From the NCBI GenBank assembly GCA_009787945.1, contig WQSI01000004.1, positions 1 to 33,991 on the forward strand: a stretch of 33,991 nt of DNA. Direction: 5' to 3'. This document shows, one piece after another, positions 15,392-23,780 of this stretch. This DNA is from Defluviitaleaceae bacterium (GTDB taxonomy: Bacteria; Bacillota; Clostridia; Lachnospirales; WRAX01). Below the pieces are notes generated by a model that saw only the letters and a list, made by a program, of their open reading frames with translations, was not told where the DNA came from and searched no databases. The stretch's first letter is position 1. The number at the start of each line of letters is the position of its first letter. A program made the position numbers and the translations under genes.

Positions 15392-15623
15392 AATCTCTCC
15401 ACCGTTCTTCCTGAATGAATTTTTCTGCGTCAAAATTTGCGGGCAAATCAATGGGGCCTACTATATCTTGAAAAACCTGAACACGGTCCACTATTTTTCC
15501 TGGCATGAAGGTCACGGTTGTGGTCACATTATCTTTAACGACTTCTAAATGCTCTATTTCGCCTTTGCCTAAATATTCGTAGATATTAGCCGCAAACTCT
15601 TCGGGTGTCAATTGTTTTGTCAT
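15375..15623 (-). CDS. Antitoxin-like protein of the decayed PIN pair
   Basis: An 82-residue acidic protein (LTPEEFAANIYEYLGKGEIE ... WRDYENLN) lying just before and overlapping the PIN remnant, in the place of a VapB-type antitoxin; the family is inferred mainly from this arrangement. The ATG at 15623 shares one base with the TGA stop of the upstream yvyF-like gene (TGATG), so it is translated by coupling. The gene appears intact although its toxin is not. Confidence 0.6.
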   Translation of the reverse strand: MTKQLTPEEFAANIYEYLGKGEIEHLEVVKDNVTTTVTFMPGKIVDRVQVFQDIVGPIDLPANFDAEKFIQEERWRDYENLN

Positions 15624-15892
15624 CAATCATCTCCCCCTCTTTCCTTTAAGTTTAATTCCGATTGTGGCACAACTGCAACCCGGCCTTCCCGCACATATTC
15701 AAAAATTTTGTCTGGGGAAACTCCTGTAGCTCTAGACACGGTTAGAGCGTCAGAATTTGGGTGGGCGTAGAGGAAATCGCGCACCTTGCGAAAGACGGCT
15801 TCTGCCGCTTCTGCGCAGTTTTCGCAGTAAGATGAATGGGTGAATTTGGCAAAAAGCTTTTTGCAGTGCTTACAATTTACAAATTCTGGCAC
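15623..15892 (-). CDS. YvyF-like (flagellar-operon-protein family) zinc-binding protein
   Basis: An 89-residue protein: CKHCKKLF and CENC form a zinc ribbon, followed by FRKVRDFLYAHPNSDALTVS and a helix-turn-helix-like stretch, TGVSPDKIFEYVREGRV. This order matches the YvyF / TIGR03826 type proteins as I recall them, otherwise found near flagellar genes; no flagellar gene is present here. The start is GTG at 15892 with GGAGGTGG before it; the longer frame upstream would place the ribosome binding site inside the gene. It follows purH by 27 bases. Confidence 0.7.
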   Translation of the reverse strand: MPEFVNCKHCKKLFAKFTHSSYCENCAEAAEAVFRKVRDFLYAHPNSDALTVSRATGVSPDKIFEYVREGRVAVVPQSELNLKERGGDD

Positions 15893-15919
15893 GCAACCAC
15901 CTCCGTTAGTCAATTGAGT

Positions 15920-17458
15920 TTAATGCCTAAAATGCCGCATACCAGTAAAGACCATGGCAATTCCTGCATCATTACAGGCTTTTATGCTTGCATCATCATT
16001 TTGCGAACCTCCAGGCTGCACAATTGCCGAAATGCCATATTTTGCGGCAATTTTAACACAATCATCAAAGGGGAAAAAGCCGTCAGAAGCAAGCACTGCG
16101 CCTTTTAGCGCATCTTCGCCAAAAAATTCTATGGCGTGGTCAATTGCGCCTGTTGTTGCCCAAATGCGGTTAACTTGCCCTCCCGCAAGCCCTAGGCTTT
16201 GCCCGTTTTTAGCTATGGCAATGCCGTTAGATTTCACATGTTTGCTTAAAGCCCAGGCAAATTTTAAATCCTCCATTTCCCCTTGGGTTGGGTGCTTTTC
16301 TGTCATAAAATTCGGCTCAAAATCCAGCAAATCGTCCTCATCTTGGATTAACAGCCCACCGCTGACCTTTTTAAGGTCAAGAGAGCCATAAGATTTTGCA
16401 GTGTCTAGCGCAAGTAAGCGAATATTCTTCTTTTGCTGAAGTATCTCCAAAGCTTCGGGTGTATATGAAGGAGCTATGACAATTTCAACAAAAATTTTGT
16501 TGATTTCTGTTGCCACGCTGTCATCAATTTCGCGGTTTGCGGCTACAATGCCCCCGAAAATGGAGGTGGGGTCGGCATCATGGGCTTTGTGCCAGGCTTC
16601 TGTTAAATTATTTGCAATGCCTACGCCGCAAGGGGTTGCGTGTTTAACCGCTACAACACAAGGCTTGTCAAACTCCCGCAACAGTTCAAGAGCGCCATGA
16701 GCGTCGTTAATATTGTTAAAGGACAATTCTTTGCCGTGGATTTGCTTGGCGTTTACCAAATCCACGGGCAACGCCTTAACTTCGCGGTAAAATGCCGCCT
16801 TTTGGTGGGGGTTTTCGCCATAGCGCAAATCCTGCACCTTTTCGTAGGTTAATGTCAGTGTTTGGGGGAATGGTTCGCCGCCAGTGAGCCACCCTAAATA
16901 TTTAGCGATAAGGGCGTCGTATGCCGCTGTGTGGGCAAAAGCCTTGGCGGACATTTTAAAGCGAAAATCGCGGCTTATTTCCCCCTCTGCAAGCTGGTTT
17001 AAAACCGCGTCATAATCGGCAACATCAACCACCACACAAACGCTGTCATAATTTTTGGCGGCTGACCGTAACATGGCAGGCCCGCCAATGTCAATATTTT
17101 CAATAATTTGCCCTAAATCGTCTGTGCGCTCTATGGTATCTTTGAAAGGGTACAAATTTACACAAACCAAATCTATGGTGTTTATGCCTGCTTCTCCAAT
17201 AAAATCCATGTGATGGGGCAAATCTCTCCTTGCTAAAATTCCTCCATGGATGTGGGGGTGCAGGGTTTTAAGCCGCCCATCTAAACATTCGGGAAAGCCT
17301 GTTATTTCGCTGGCTTCCACCGCGTCCACCCCTGCTTCTTTAAGGCTGTTAAAGGTGTTTCCAGTAGATATAACCGTAAATCCATGCCCATTAAGACCAC
17401 GGGCAAAATCTACAACTCCAGTTTTATCAGAAACGCTAATTAATGCGTATTTTTTCAT
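15920..17458 (-). CDS. purH: Bifunctional AICAR formyltransferase / IMP cyclohydrolase
   Basis: Catalyses the last two steps of purine synthesis, AICAR to FAICAR (using 10-formyl-THF) and FAICAR to IMP. It has 512 residues, full length. The N-terminal MGS-like cyclohydrolase domain shows ISVSDKTG and DGRLKTLHPHIHGG; the transformylase domain shows the catalytic Lys-His in VAVKHATPCGVG and ends in FTGMRHFRH, as is typical. The ATG at 17458 has AAGGAG eight bases upstream. It follows the lipoprotein gene by 12 bases. Its 10-formyl-THF is the kind of product the fhs gene at 23781 supplies. Confidence 0.96.
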   Translation of the reverse strand: MKKYALISVSDKTGVVDFARGLNGHGFTVISTGNTFNSLKEAGVDAVEASEITGFPECLDGRLKTLHPHIHGGILARRDLPHHMDFIGEAGINTIDLVCVNLYPFKDTIERTDDLGQIIENIDIGGPAMLRSAAKNYDSVCVVVDVADYDAVLNQLAEGEISRDFRFKMSAKAFAHTAAYDALIAKYLGWLTGGEPFPQTLTLTYEKVQDLRYGENPHQKAAFYREVKALPVDLVNAKQIHGKELSFNNINDAHGALELLREFDKPCVVAVKHATPCGVGIANNLTEAWHKAHDADPTSIFGGIVAANREIDDSVATEINKIFVEIVIAPSYTPEALEILQQKKNIRLLALDTAKSYGSLDLKKVSGGLLIQDEDDLLDFEPNFMTEKHPTQGEMEDLKFAWALSKHVKSNGIAIAKNGQSLGLAGGQVNRIWATTGAIDHAIEFFGEDALKGAVLASDGFFPFDDCVKIAAKYGISAIVQPGGSQNDDASIKACNDAGIAMVFTGMRHFRH

Positions 17459-17470
17459 AATCAAATCTCC

Positions 17471-18679
17471 TTATCTAGTTGCAATTCCAATTGCAAAGGC
17501 TCGTGTGTCGTTCTCATCATCGGGAAAAACTTGGAAGCTCCATTGCCCAGCTGCCACATTTTCCACAATCAGCATGTTTTCGGTGGTGTAGGTGTATTTG
17601 CCGTCTGGCTGGGTTATGCGTAGGCGAAAACCTCCCGCCGCATCTACAGAAACCATAAAGTCCTGACCCTGCTCAAATGTAAAGGGGAAAGCCCTGTTTA
17701 TGGGGGCTGTCCAAGGCTCGCTTGCCGCCTCACCTGCAATTACCATATTAGAACCGTCAAAAGCAGAGGTTACAGCCATTTCTTCCCGCTCCATTTGCAT
17801 TGCCATGGTCATGCTGTCACCAAAAAAGCCAAACATTTGCCCTTGATGGGCGAAACCAAGCTCCGTTGCCCGACGCTCCATTTCCCTGTCAGCCTCAATA
17901 AATTTTATGCGGAACACAAGATATTCCACAAAATTTACCATATCTGAGGTTGCTTGGGCATTGTTGTGAAAGCTGGTGAAAAACACCGTGCCTTCCCCAT
18001 ATTGAAAGGAAAATGCCAAGGGCGAAACACCGTAACCAGGCACATAGCCCCTTATATAAACAGTGGCATCTTGGTTTAAATAGGTGGCAAGGTCCCAGCC
18101 GCCCATGTTAAAAACCACATCCAGATTTTCTGTCCTCATATGAGCTGCCAAGCTTTCATGGACAATTTCCGCCCTGCGAACAGTTTGAGAGGCAGAAACC
18201 GAGCTTGTGCTAAACGCCTGGGGAAAGGCTTCGGTTAAGGCGCTTGACACCAAGTCAGAGGCATAAACAATTCCGCCGCCGTAAACAAATTCCCTAAGGA
18301 CGCGGCTGTTCATGTCACTAGAGCCGCAATTGAGGAATACGGCATAAAACTCCCTTAACGTGTCAATATTATTTAATTCTTGACTGCCAACCAAAGAAAA
18401 ATTAATGCCGCCCCCGAAAAAATGAAGAATCTGCCCAACGTCATCAAAGCTGGCATGGGTGACACCGATTGGTAGAAGGTCTGGATTGCGCTCTTCTGGC
18501 GGCAATGGCTCTGGCGGCAGCAGCCTAGAACCTCCCTGGTCTTGGTCAGCAGGGGGCGAAGCCAACCCAATTACATAAGGGGCAGGGGGCAAAACCTCCC
18601 CCGCATTAGCGTTGCCGCAAGCCGCAAATATACCAAAACACAGAAGGGCTATTCCTAATGTAAAAAATTTTCTATTCAT
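17471..18679 (-). CDS. Lipoprotein with ThuA/GATase-like middle part, function unknown
   Basis: A 402-residue exported lipoprotein: signal peptide MNRKFFTLGIALLCFGIF and lipobox FAAC-G at about residues 18-21. The middle (FYAVFLNCGSSDMNSRVLRE, then GGGIVYASDL) resembles the ThuA or class I glutamine-amidotransferase-like fold found in some extracellular proteins; the C-terminal ~80 residues look like a pre-peptidase-type beta domain. Both are inference. AGGTGAT precedes the ATG at 18679. First gene of the operon that continues with purH, from a promoter at 18698-18727. Confidence 0.7.
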   Translation of the reverse strand: MNRKFFTLGIALLCFGIFAACGNANAGEVLPPAPYVIGLASPPADQDQGGSRLLPPEPLPPEERNPDLLPIGVTHASFDDVGQILHFFGGGINFSLVGSQELNNIDTLREFYAVFLNCGSSDMNSRVLREFVYGGGIVYASDLVSSALTEAFPQAFSTSSVSASQTVRRAEIVHESLAAHMRTENLDVVFNMGGWDLATYLNQDATVYIRGYVPGYGVSPLAFSFQYGEGTVFFTSFHNNAQATSDMVNFVEYLVFRIKFIEADREMERRATELGFAHQGQMFGFFGDSMTMAMQMEREEMAVTSAFDGSNMVIAGEAASEPWTAPINRAFPFTFEQGQDFMVSVDAAGGFRLRITQPDGKYTYTTENMLIVENVAAGQWSFQVFPDDENDTRAFAIGIATR

Positions 18680-18697
18680 AAATATCACCTCTATACA

Positions 18698-18727
18698 ATT
18701 ATACCCTATATTCACCTGTTTTGTCAA
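18698..18727 (-). promoter_or_regulatory. Promoter for the lipoprotein-purH-rnz operon
   Basis: On the minus strand, TTGACA (18727-18722), 18 bases, TATAAT (18703-18698). The -35 lies a few bases after the comEC stop. Confidence 0.7.
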
Positions 18728-18729
18728 AT

Positions 18730-21072
18730 TTAATTGTGGTAAGGGGTCAGCATGGTGTTTACGGTCATTCTTGTGCCATTGGTGCGGATGAGGATTGCGC
18801 CATGTGTTGCCGTGCTAAAATAGGGGATATTATGCTGGTCAAGGCGGTTTGTAACTTCCCTGTGAGGATGCCCATACATATTGTTACGACCTGCAGAAAT
18901 TATTGCTATTTGGGGGTTTACGTTCATCAAAAATTCTTCCGTTGTAGAGGTTCGGCTGCCTTGGTGGGCAATTTGCAAAACTTGCGCTGACAGATTGCGG
19001 TTTGCTGCCAGGTGGGCTTCTGCCTCCCTTTCAATGTCGGCAGGGAGGATGATGGTGTGGTTGCCATAAACCGCCCTAATCACAATTGATGCGTTGTTTT
19101 CATGGGCAAACATACGCTGGCTGTATGGAAAAATTATGTAAAGGCTCATGCCGTGGAAATCTATTTTATCCCCTGCGGATACGTAAGTAATCCGTGTGCC
19201 TGTGGCGTTGGCTTGGTATAATAACAGGTCATATAGTGGGCGGCCTGGTTCGCTGTTTGCTGTTGCCATTATAATGTGGTCAACCCGACCTGCTTGGGTA
19301 GCTTCAATAACCCCCATTATGTGGTCGCGGCTGTTGTGGGTGACAATTGCCGTGGCACGGTTTACACCGCGGTAATTTAAATATGGAATTAGCGTAAATG
19401 TGCCTACATTGTTGCCTGCTTCCCGCCCGAAAACCCCTCCGCCGTCAATTATAATACCTTGACCATTTCTGGATATTACGGTGGATTTGCCCTGACCCAC
19501 ATCTAAAAAAGTGACATTTATCTGGGGGCTAAGGCTTTGAGCCGCAAAAACCGTAAACATAACCAAAAAGACCATTGCCGAAACCGCGGTTATTCTTTTG
19601 GCTATGTTCTTGCCTTTGTTTGCAATGTGTGTGAACGCCATTAGGGCGGCGGTTAGGGCTGTTAGGGTTATGGGGTGGGGTCTGCCTGTTAGCACCACGG
19701 CAAAGGGCAGGTGCAAAAGAGCTTCCATAAGGGCTTGATACAGGCTAAGTAGTATCCAAATGGGAAAGGCGAAAATTTGCGCTAAGAAGGTGCTGAACAA
19801 GCCGACGATTGCGGTTAGTAATCCAAAACCCATGGTAACGGCAACTGTGGGCATTATTAGCAAATTAGCCAGGAGGGAATATGGCGAAAATTCAAAGAAA
19901 AAATGGGAGTTGATAAGGGTGTAAACAGTGGTTGCGGCGGCATTAAAAGCGATAAAACGGCGAACCTGCTTGTTTTTGATGACGTATAGCAATTTTTCCA
20001 TAGGCGGGGTCAGCACCACCAAGGCAAGCACCATGGTAAAGCTGTAAATAAAGCCCAAATCAAACAAAAACAGGGGCTGATGAATTAGCAAGGCAATGGC
20101 GGCAATGCTTAGGCTTGTTGGTGTGTCGTTTTCAAAGCCCGCAATACTTGTAAGGATTAGCAAAATGCCCATGATAGCGGCTCGGATGGTTGCCACCCCT
20201 GCCCCTGTTAAAATGGCAAAAGCCACAATAAAACCAATGGTTGCCAAGCCCCGCTTTGCCCTGGATTTAACCCCCACTTTCTCAAGCCCTTTACCAAATA
20301 TCAGCGACAAAATATTAACATGCAGACCCGACACAACCAAAATGTGGAACATGCCCACAGAGCTGTAAAGGTCGCGAACACCCCTATCCAGCCCGCTTCT
20401 GTCCCCAACCACCATAGCAGACATTATACCCGCTTGGTTTTCGGGCAAAACCTCATGGAACACAGCAGACAGGCGCAAGCCAAAGTTGCGGATGTGCATT
20501 GCTAAGGTCATGGACACTTCATAAGTTGCGGCATCCTCCACAAACAGGCGGTATTCAATGCCGCGAGAGCGTAGAAATTGCCATTCGTTAAAGCCCCCTG
20601 GGTTGCGGGCTGTGTCAAGGGTGGACAAATAGCCCGTTAGCACCACCCGCTGACCCAATACAGCCTGGGCCCCTTCAGGCAAAACAGCTTGAACACCAAC
20701 GGCGGCATAATGCACCTCATGGGCGGGGGCGGCAGAAAACCAGTCCGTTTGCACAGACACGCGGTAACGCCCTGCAAGGGTGGTTGACACATCTTGAACA
20801 ACCCCTTCAATGCGTACAAAGCCCTCTCTTGCGGCGGTTTGTTCCATTGTGTAGCTTGTTGGGGATAGGGTGTTGCCAATCAGCATAAACCCAAGCAGGG
20901 CAAAGGCAGGCAAGGCAAATGCGATTTTGCGGCGGTAAACCCAAAACATACCTCCCGACAAAAGAACCGCAAACACCACAAAAAGGGGCAAAATGCCAAG
21001 GTCAGCGAAAAACCGACCAAACAAAATGCCCCCTGCTAGAAATATGAAAATCCAGACCATTGGTCTTGCCAT
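18730..21072 (-). CDS. comEC: ComEC/Rec2 DNA-uptake channel with altered metal motif
   Basis: Inner-membrane competence protein, 780 residues. Order: N-terminal membrane segments and an OB-like DUF4131 region (about 1-180), the Competence multi-helix domain (GDRSGLDRGVRDLYSSVGM, then HILVVSGLHV), and a C-terminal metallo-beta-lactamase domain (VTFLDVGQGKSTVI ... IIDGGG). The usual H-x-D/H-x-D-H motif reads HNSRDH, so one metal ligand is replaced by serine. AAGGTGACGAT precedes the ATG. Fourth gene of the operon ECF-glyS-lipoprotein-comEC. No other com genes are in the window. Confidence 0.92.
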   Translation of the reverse strand: MARPMVWIFIFLAGGILFGRFFADLGILPLFVVFAVLLSGGMFWVYRRKIAFALPAFALLGFMLIGNTLSPTSYTMEQTAAREGFVRIEGVVQDVSTTLAGRYRVSVQTDWFSAAPAHEVHYAAVGVQAVLPEGAQAVLGQRVVLTGYLSTLDTARNPGGFNEWQFLRSRGIEYRLFVEDAATYEVSMTLAMHIRNFGLRLSAVFHEVLPENQAGIMSAMVVGDRSGLDRGVRDLYSSVGMFHILVVSGLHVNILSLIFGKGLEKVGVKSRAKRGLATIGFIVAFAILTGAGVATIRAAIMGILLILTSIAGFENDTPTSLSIAAIALLIHQPLFLFDLGFIYSFTMVLALVVLTPPMEKLLYVIKNKQVRRFIAFNAAATTVYTLINSHFFFEFSPYSLLANLLIMPTVAVTMGFGLLTAIVGLFSTFLAQIFAFPIWILLSLYQALMEALLHLPFAVVLTGRPHPITLTALTAALMAFTHIANKGKNIAKRITAVSAMVFLVMFTVFAAQSLSPQINVTFLDVGQGKSTVISRNGQGIIIDGGGVFGREAGNNVGTFTLIPYLNYRGVNRATAIVTHNSRDHIMGVIEATQAGRVDHIIMATANSEPGRPLYDLLLYQANATGTRITYVSAGDKIDFHGMSLYIIFPYSQRMFAHENNASIVIRAVYGNHTIILPADIEREAEAHLAANRNLSAQVLQIAHQGSRTSTTEEFLMNVNPQIAIISAGRNNMYGHPHREVTNRLDQHNIPYFSTATHGAILIRTNGTRMTVNTMLTPYHN

Positions 21073-21081
21073 ATCGTCACC

Positions 21082-21555
21082 TTAATAGCGTATTGTGCGG
21101 AAAGTGTAGTTAGAGTCGCCCTGCTCCCAAATGGCATTAACTTGCCAAATCCAGCCATAATGGCTATCGGCTACCGTGATAATGCCTGATTGTACAGCGA
21201 AAGCTTCTGGCGGTGTATCTGTATTGCCTAAGTCGTCCACGTTCCACCGCAACACCTGGATATAACTGGGTTGCCTACTAAATCTCAGGCTAATTTCACT
21301 GCACATGCCTTCCAAAAACAGGGTTGCACCACCCAAATCTTCCTCACTTAGCTGGAGCGAGTGGGGAGAGTCAAAAGACACGCCGCTGTTACCCTGCCAC
21401 CAATTTGTAACCCCTTGAATTGCGGTAATGGCTTGATTTTGGTGGGTTATATAAAGGTTGGGGGTGGTGATTTCGGGGTCATCACAGGATGCAAGACCAA
21501 AGGCGAGCAAGGTCATTATGATTAATTGCAACCTAAATATTTTCATAATTGGCAT
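21082..21555 (-). CDS. Small lipoprotein, function unknown
   Basis: A 157-residue lipoprotein with signal sequence and lipobox LASC (MKIFRLQLIIMTLLAFG then LASCDD). The rest is beta-rich with several tryptophans and no family I know. The ATG at 21555 shares its A with the glyS stop (TAATG) and there is no Shine-Dalgarno site, so translation must be coupled to glyS; a second in-frame ATG lies at 21546. The comEC start follows after 9 bases. Confidence 0.65.
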   Translation of the reverse strand: MPIMKIFRLQLIIMTLLAFGLASCDDPEITTPNLYITHQNQAITAIQGVTNWWQGNSGVSFDSPHSLQLSEEDLGGATLFLEGMCSEISLRFSRQPSYIQVLRWNVDDLGNTDTPPEAFAVQSGIITVADSHYGWIWQVNAIWEQGDSNYTFRTIRY

Positions 21556-22952
21556 TATAAAGCTATGCGGTCTGTGATGAATTTTTGGAGGTCGGCAATT
21601 GGCACTCGCTCCTGTTCCATGCTGTCGCGGAAGCGGATTGTTACAGCATGGTCAGCGGGCTTTTCCTCGTCACCGACAGTTTCAAAGTCCACTGTCACAC
21701 AGAATGGCGTGCCAATTTCATCAAAACGGCGGTAGCGTTTGCCGATGCTGCCTGTGTCGTCATATTCACAGGTGAAATGTTTGCACAAATCTGCGTAAAT
21801 TTCGCTTGCCTTTTCCCCGAGTTTTTTAGACAAAGGCAAAACAGCCACTTTCACAGGGGCAACAGCAGGGTGAAAACGCAAAACTGTGCGAACATCCCCT
21901 TCTGCAATTTCTTCCTCGTCATAAGCTTCGCAAAGGAGAGCCAAAGCCAAACGGTCTGCCCCAAGGGATGGCTCAATCACATATGGGATATATTTATCCC
22001 CTTTTTCTGGCTCGCTGTAGGTCATGTCCTGCCCGCTGTGTTCCTGGTGGGCTTTTAGGTCAAAATCTGTGCGGTTGGCAATGCCCCAAAGCTCTCCCCA
22101 ACCAAAGGGGAACAAAAACTCGATGTCTGTTGTGTTTTTGCTATAATGGGAAAGCTGTTCTGGGCTATGCTCTGCAAACTTCATGTTTTCAGGCTTCATG
22201 CCCAAATCTAATAGAAATTTTTTGCAATATTCCAACCAAAACTCAAACCATTCGTCATCTGTTCCTGGCTTGCAGAAAAATTCAAGCTCCATTTGTTCAA
22301 ATTCGCGGGTGCGGAAGGTCAGCCCCTGAGGGGTAATTTCGTTGCGGAAAGCCTTACCAGTCTGAGCAATGCCAAAGGGGATTTTTTTGCGGGTTGTCCG
22401 CGCTACATTTTTGAAGTTTACAAAAATGCCTTGGGCAGTTTCAGGGCGAAGGTACACAACGCTGGTGCTGTCTGCCACAACCCCTGCATGGGTTTTAAAC
22501 ATCAGCTCAAACTCCCGAATATCAGTAAAATTATGTGCGCCGCAAGAGGGGCAGGGCAGCTTATGCTCGTCAACAAAGGCTTTTAGTTCTTCTTTAGACT
22601 TGCCATCAGCGGTTCCGCCCATGTTGTTAGCTTCCATATAGTCATCAATAATTTTATCGGCACGGAAACGCTCTTTACAGTCTTTACAGTCCATTAGGGG
22701 GTCAGAAAACCCGCCTACATGCCCGCTTGCTTCCCAAACCTTGCTATTCATTAGGATGGAAGCATCCAGACCCACGTTATATTTACATTCTTGGACAAAA
22801 CGCTTCCACCAAGCCTGCTTAATATTGTTTTTCAGCTCTACCCCCAATGGTCCATAATCCCATGTGGACTGCAAACCGCCGTAAATCTCACTGCCAGGGA
22901 ACAAAAAGCCTCTGCCCTTTGCCAACGCGCCTATCTTTTCCATTGTTTTCAT
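21555..22952 (-). CDS. glyS: Glycyl-tRNA synthetase (single-chain, class II)
   Basis: Charges tRNA-Gly. It has 465 residues, the size of the dimeric single-chain form found in Firmicutes (usually glyQS/glyS) rather than the alpha2beta2 type. Motif 2 is FRNEITPQGLTFRTREFEQM, motif 3 is GADRLALALL, and the anticodon-binding domain closes the protein. Cysteine pairs CKDC and CPSC in the insertion fit zinc binding. The ATG at 22952 follows an AGGTGG site; an in-frame GTG at 22961 is inside that site. No T-box leader lies upstream; it sits 15 bases after the ECF gene. Confidence 0.96.
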   Translation of the reverse strand: MKTMEKIGALAKGRGFLFPGSEIYGGLQSTWDYGPLGVELKNNIKQAWWKRFVQECKYNVGLDASILMNSKVWEASGHVGGFSDPLMDCKDCKERFRADKIIDDYMEANNMGGTADGKSKEELKAFVDEHKLPCPSCGAHNFTDIREFELMFKTHAGVVADSTSVVYLRPETAQGIFVNFKNVARTTRKKIPFGIAQTGKAFRNEITPQGLTFRTREFEQMELEFFCKPGTDDEWFEFWLEYCKKFLLDLGMKPENMKFAEHSPEQLSHYSKNTTDIEFLFPFGWGELWGIANRTDFDLKAHQEHSGQDMTYSEPEKGDKYIPYVIEPSLGADRLALALLCEAYDEEEIAEGDVRTVLRFHPAVAPVKVAVLPLSKKLGEKASEIYADLCKHFTCEYDDTGSIGKRYRRFDEIGTPFCVTVDFETVGDEEKPADHAVTIRFRDSMEQERVPIADLQKFITDRIAL

Positions 22953-22967
22953 ATTATCCACCTACTC

Positions 22968-23603
22968 CTAAAATTTAGCGAATTTTGCCCTTCTTAATGT
23001 TAGCACCAAAATTGTTACAAGTATCATATTTACGACCATTTCAATCAGCCCGTTACTGCTGGCTATGCCCATAAAAAACACGGTTACTCCAGCTTCTAAG
23101 CTGGCATGGTCAAGCCCAGGCAGAGGCGGAGCGATAAAGGAGAAAACCTGCCCATAATTAAACACTGACGAGGCATGATACAAATAGATACTGCCAAGAA
23201 CCAGTGCTGTGTTGGTAAGAGAGCCAACAGCCGCGGCAACCGCTGTAGAAACAGTGACCTTTACAGTTTTTGGAAACCCTGTTTTCATCAAGGCGTTAAA
23301 AACAAGCCACACCATCACCGCAATCATCACCCTTGGGAAAATGCTTATCAGCGGGTTGACGAAATAGGGCGCAAGAAGCCCAGGCATGAAAAAGCCCCTT
23401 ATCATACTTGCCGCCCCAGCCACAAAAGCCACGCTGACACCATTCCAAAACCCCAGCAAAATTGCCGCAACCATAGCAGGGATAAAGGCGAGAGTGCCTG
23501 CCACCACAGGCAAAATTAATGTGCCAACAAAGGGCAGGGACAAAACCACGGTAATGCCGCACAAAATGGCGGTAACTACCAACTTTCTCGTTTTTTCGTT
23601 CAT
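22968..23603 (-). CDS. ECF transporter S component (substrate unknown)
   Basis: A 211-residue membrane protein with about six hydrophobic helices. The N-terminal TRKLVVTAILCGITVVLS and the Ala/Gly-rich helix FVAGAASMIRG are typical of substrate-binding S components that share a common ECF energising module, used for vitamins and other micronutrients. The substrate cannot be told from the sequence; no riboswitch is visible upstream. GGAGG precedes the ATG. First gene of the operon with glyS and comEC, from the promoter at 23635-23663. Confidence 0.8.
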   Translation of the reverse strand: MNEKTRKLVVTAILCGITVVLSLPFVGTLILPVVAGTLAFIPAMVAAILLGFWNGVSVAFVAGAASMIRGFFMPGLLAPYFVNPLISIFPRVMIAVMVWLVFNALMKTGFPKTVKVTVSTAVAAAVGSLTNTALVLGSIYLYHASSVFNYGQVFSFIAPPLPGLDHASLEAGVTVFFMGIASSNGLIEMVVNMILVTILVLTLRRAKFAKF

Positions 23604-23634
23604 GGTAAAACCTCCATTTTTTTATTTGTCTTAC

Positions 23635-23663
23635 AGTATACACCATAACAGCATCAATTTCAA
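23635..23663 (-). promoter_or_regulatory. Promoter for the ECF-glyS-comEC operon
   Basis: On the minus strand, TTGAAA (23663-23658), 17 bases, TATACT (23640-23635), about 30 bases before the start codon. Confidence 0.65.
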
Positions 23664-23679
23664 GAATTTTTTTAACTAT

Positions 23680-23772
23680 GTAGGGGCGCATATTATGCGC
23701 CCGCCGTCCGATAAACACACTGTTGAATAAAAATACGTTTACAATGCAAAAGGCGCATAATATGCGCCCCTG
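23680..23772. repeat. REPIN-like element, core copy 2 (about 93 bp)
   Basis: The same hairpin ends as copies 1 and 3 (GTAGGGGCGCATATTATGCG and its inverse), with a spacer that keeps GTCCGATAAA and TACGTTT. The outer flanks of the 148-bp form are missing. It lies directly after the fhs stop and could end that transcript. Confidence 0.8.
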
Positions 23773-23780
23773 CAATTATC

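Noticed and set aside
15920..17464. TTG at 17464 as purH start
   Set aside because: It overlaps the spacing after AAGGAG; the ATG at 17458 is better placed and matches the usual N-terminus.
22953..22970. T-box leader before glyS
   Set aside because: Only 15 bases separate glyS from the ECF gene and no T-box sequence or terminator is present upstream of either.
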